This document shows positions 62,751 to 64,000 of a stretch of 64,000 nucleotides of DNA, in pieces. The notes beneath the pieces were generated by a model. The model was not told the origin of the DNA. It was given only the letters and a program-made list of their open reading frames with translations, and made no database searches. Source of the DNA: Acidobacteriaceae bacterium TAA 166 (lineage in GTDB: Bacteria; Acidobacteriota; Terriglobia; Terriglobales; Acidobacteriaceae); assembly GCA_000421065.1 (NCBI GenBank), contig ATWD01000001.1, positions 1,480,001 through 1,544,000 of the forward strand, read 5' to 3'. Position numbers and translations under genes: made by a program. Positions within the stretch are counted from its first letter, which is position 1. Every line of letters starts with the position of its first letter.

Positions 62751-63512
62751 GTGGAGAGTCTCGGCAACCAGTTACGAATAGTGAGGGAGCGTCTCGGTCT
62801 GAGTCAGCGGACGGTGGCTCGAAAGTCTGTTGCGTTCGCCACGGAGCGAGGGACTAATCTCTATAAGCTCACACCCGGATGGTTGGCGCGTGTCGAAAAG
62901 GATTCCAGACGTCAACATGATATCGGTGCTCACCGGCTAATCGCCCTTCTCTCCATCTACGGCCTCACTCTCGAAGAGTTGTTGGCAGTCAACAGTCCTC
63001 GCGACCATCCAGAAGACACATCGGATATTCCAACAAACGTGCCGGAGACCGCCGTACTTATCGGTCCCGCTGCAGATACAGCGGCTCGTATTCTCCTGCC
63101 GGATGATTCTGACTCTGTAGCCATCCCGGAGAACACTGTAATCCTGCGGCCCGCGATGCCCAAGAACACCGGACGCTTTCTTCGCGTCGTCATTGGTCAT
63201 CAGAACAACTATCTGTACCCAATTGTTCCGGCAGGGACGGTGGCCCTCGTCGACAGGTACAGGCGCTCACTTCGGCAGGAGCCTCTCAGTGTCGAGATTG
63301 AGATCCAGCGCCCCATGTTCTTACTGGAGTTTCGAGACGGCAAGCATGTCTGTTGCTGGTGTGAACTAGTGGACGAAGATGAAAAGCGCGCGGTCATTCT
63401 TCCTCACCCGACGAATCGCTGGCGCGCTTTCCAAGTCACAGTGGATCGAGATGTATCCATCATTGGTCAGATTACGGCGGTTCGTGTTCCTACCGTGCCA
63501 AAAGCACAATGA
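62751..63512 (+). CDS. XRE-type regulator with S24-like C-terminal domain, RiPP-linked
   Basis: 253 residues from GTG 62751 (GAGGAG upstream); the earlier TTG at 62706 lacks a ribosome site. A helix-turn-helix (about 1-80, Leu-Arg-Ile-Val-Arg-Glu-Arg-Leu-Gly-Leu-Ser-Gln-Arg-Thr-Val-Ala) is followed by an S24-like domain with Cys-Cys-Trp-Cys near residue 203. It is divergent from the RiPP operon with the palindrome between, so it is the best candidate for its repressor or activator. Confidence 0.7.
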   Translation: MESLGNQLRIVRERLGLSQRTVARKSVAFATERGTNLYKLTPGWLARVEKDSRRQHDIGAHRLIALLSIYGLTLEELLAVNSPRDHPEDTSDIPTNVPETAVLIGPAADTAARILLPDDSDSVAIPENTVILRPAMPKNTGRFLRVVIGHQNNYLYPIVPAGTVALVDRYRRSLRQEPLSVEIEIQRPMFLLEFRDGKHVCCWCELVDEDEKRAVILPHPTNRWRAFQVTVDRDVSIIGQITAVRVPTVPKAQ

Positions 63513-63580
63513 GATAGCCAGCTATGGATATAGGTAAGAAGTAAAGATACGGTTCAGGCGCTCTCTAATCACTGCGGCTA

Positions 63581-64000
63581 ATGTCACTACGAATGAAGAC
63601 TCGGTTTCCATCTAAAAAGGCCATCGGCGTAGCGGCCATCGTTATTTCGCTGTTTCTGGTAACGACTGGCGCTCTTCTGCTCCATATAAGGAATGTGCGC
63701 CTTCGTTTGAAGACGCCGCATTCCGGCGAACTCCGGGCTGCTGATGAACTCGCCTGGAACAATCGCTGGATAGAGGCGAGTTCTCTTTACGAGGAAATTG
63801 AGGAACGGTCTCGTAAAGAAGGCAACCAAGCTGTTGAACTCTATGCTCATGTAAGCCGCTTCGTTATGCGCGCCGAGTTTGAACCGATACAACCTCTTCT
63901 CAATGAGCTCGAGACCGATCAGCATCTTCCAATCGCCTCCACACCGCAACTTCGTCTGAGATTGCGCGTGATTGAAGGGATGTTAGCTACGAACTATGAT
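63581..64000 (+). CDS. membrane-anchored helical (TPR-like) protein, 3' end beyond window
   Basis: 140 codons open to the right edge. A basic N-terminus and one membrane helix (about 15-38) precede a helical region with Ala-Asp-Glu-Leu-Ala-Trp-Asn-Asn-Arg-Trp and Glu-Leu-Tyr-Ala-His-Val-Ser, a TPR-like pattern. Function unknown; the rest lies outside the window. Confidence 0.5.
   Translation, partial: MSLRMKTRFPSKKAIGVAAIVISLFLVTTGALLLHIRNVRLRLKTPHSGELRAADELAWNNRWIEASSLYEEIEERSRKEGNQAVELYAHVSRFVMRAEFEPIQPLLNELETDQHLPIASTPQLRLRLRVIEGMLATNYD

Noticed and set aside
1..64000. CRISPR array, tRNA, rRNA or integrase/relaxase gene
   Set aside because: No repeat-spacer pattern, tRNA-like cloverleaf or such protein motif was found by eye; a dedicated scan could still find a tRNA.

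Overview
The window looks like DNA from a soil acidobacterium (Acidobacteriota, Terriglobia; Granulicella/Edaphobacter/Terriglobus-like). This is inferred from moderately high G+C, a large Oar-type TonB receptor with a carboxypeptidase-regulatory-like N-terminus, an imuA-imuB-dnaE2 cassette, and the style of the conjugation genes. About two thirds is conjugative plasmid or integrative-element backbone. No relaxase, integrase, rRNA, tRNA or CRISPR array was seen.

Layout. 1-9.98 kb is a type IV secretion operon: VirB5/TrbJ-like (cut by the left edge), VirB6/TrbL, VirB8/TrbF, a small protein, an 854-residue protein that resembles a double-psi-beta-barrel RNA polymerase, VirB9/TrbG, a small membrane protein and a VirD4-type coupling protein. 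10-17 kb holds small element genes, a replication-relaxation-like wHTH protein, a PAPS-reductase-like PP-loop enzyme and an archaeo-eukaryotic-type primase. 17.2-21.1 kb is a single-strand DNA module: SSB, a Rad52-like annealing protein, a zinc ribbon and a tandem AAA+ ATPase. Next come a Phd/PIN toxin-antitoxin pair, an N6-adenine methyltransferase-like protein and a SNF2-type helicase. 26.4-29.7 kb is an insertion hot spot: an OLD-family nuclease/ATPase (possible phage defence) lies between truncated genes. 29.8-34.5 kb returns to backbone: a second PP-loop enzyme, a DUF932-like protein and a Gp157-like protein.

35-38.8 kb: two XRE/S24-like regulators flank an operon for a small secreted peptide, a seven-helix membrane protein and a membrane-anchored protein. 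39.3-45 kb carries imuA-imuB-dnaE2 mutagenesis genes, with dnaE2 broken by a one-base frameshift. RNase HI, two small XRE regulators and a response regulator with Glu in place of the phospho-acceptor Asp follow.

47.6-62.3 kb is a lasso-peptide-like RiPP locus. The rightward arm encodes an ECF sigma factor fused to a zinc anti-sigma-like and membrane-spanning region, a TonB receptor and a secreted isopeptidase-like S9 protein. The leftward arm encodes a PqqD-like B1 protein, an APH-fold kinase-like protein, a prolyl oligopeptidase, a B2 peptidase read in frame into a C macrolactam synthetase, and last a 47-residue precursor that is not in the ORF list. The precursor has a YxxP leader but almost no room for a lasso tail. 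An 18-bp palindrome upstream of the RiPP operon recurs upstream of the 36.4-kb small-peptide operon, 26 kb away. Both loci have a regulator of the same family next to them, so they may form one regulon.
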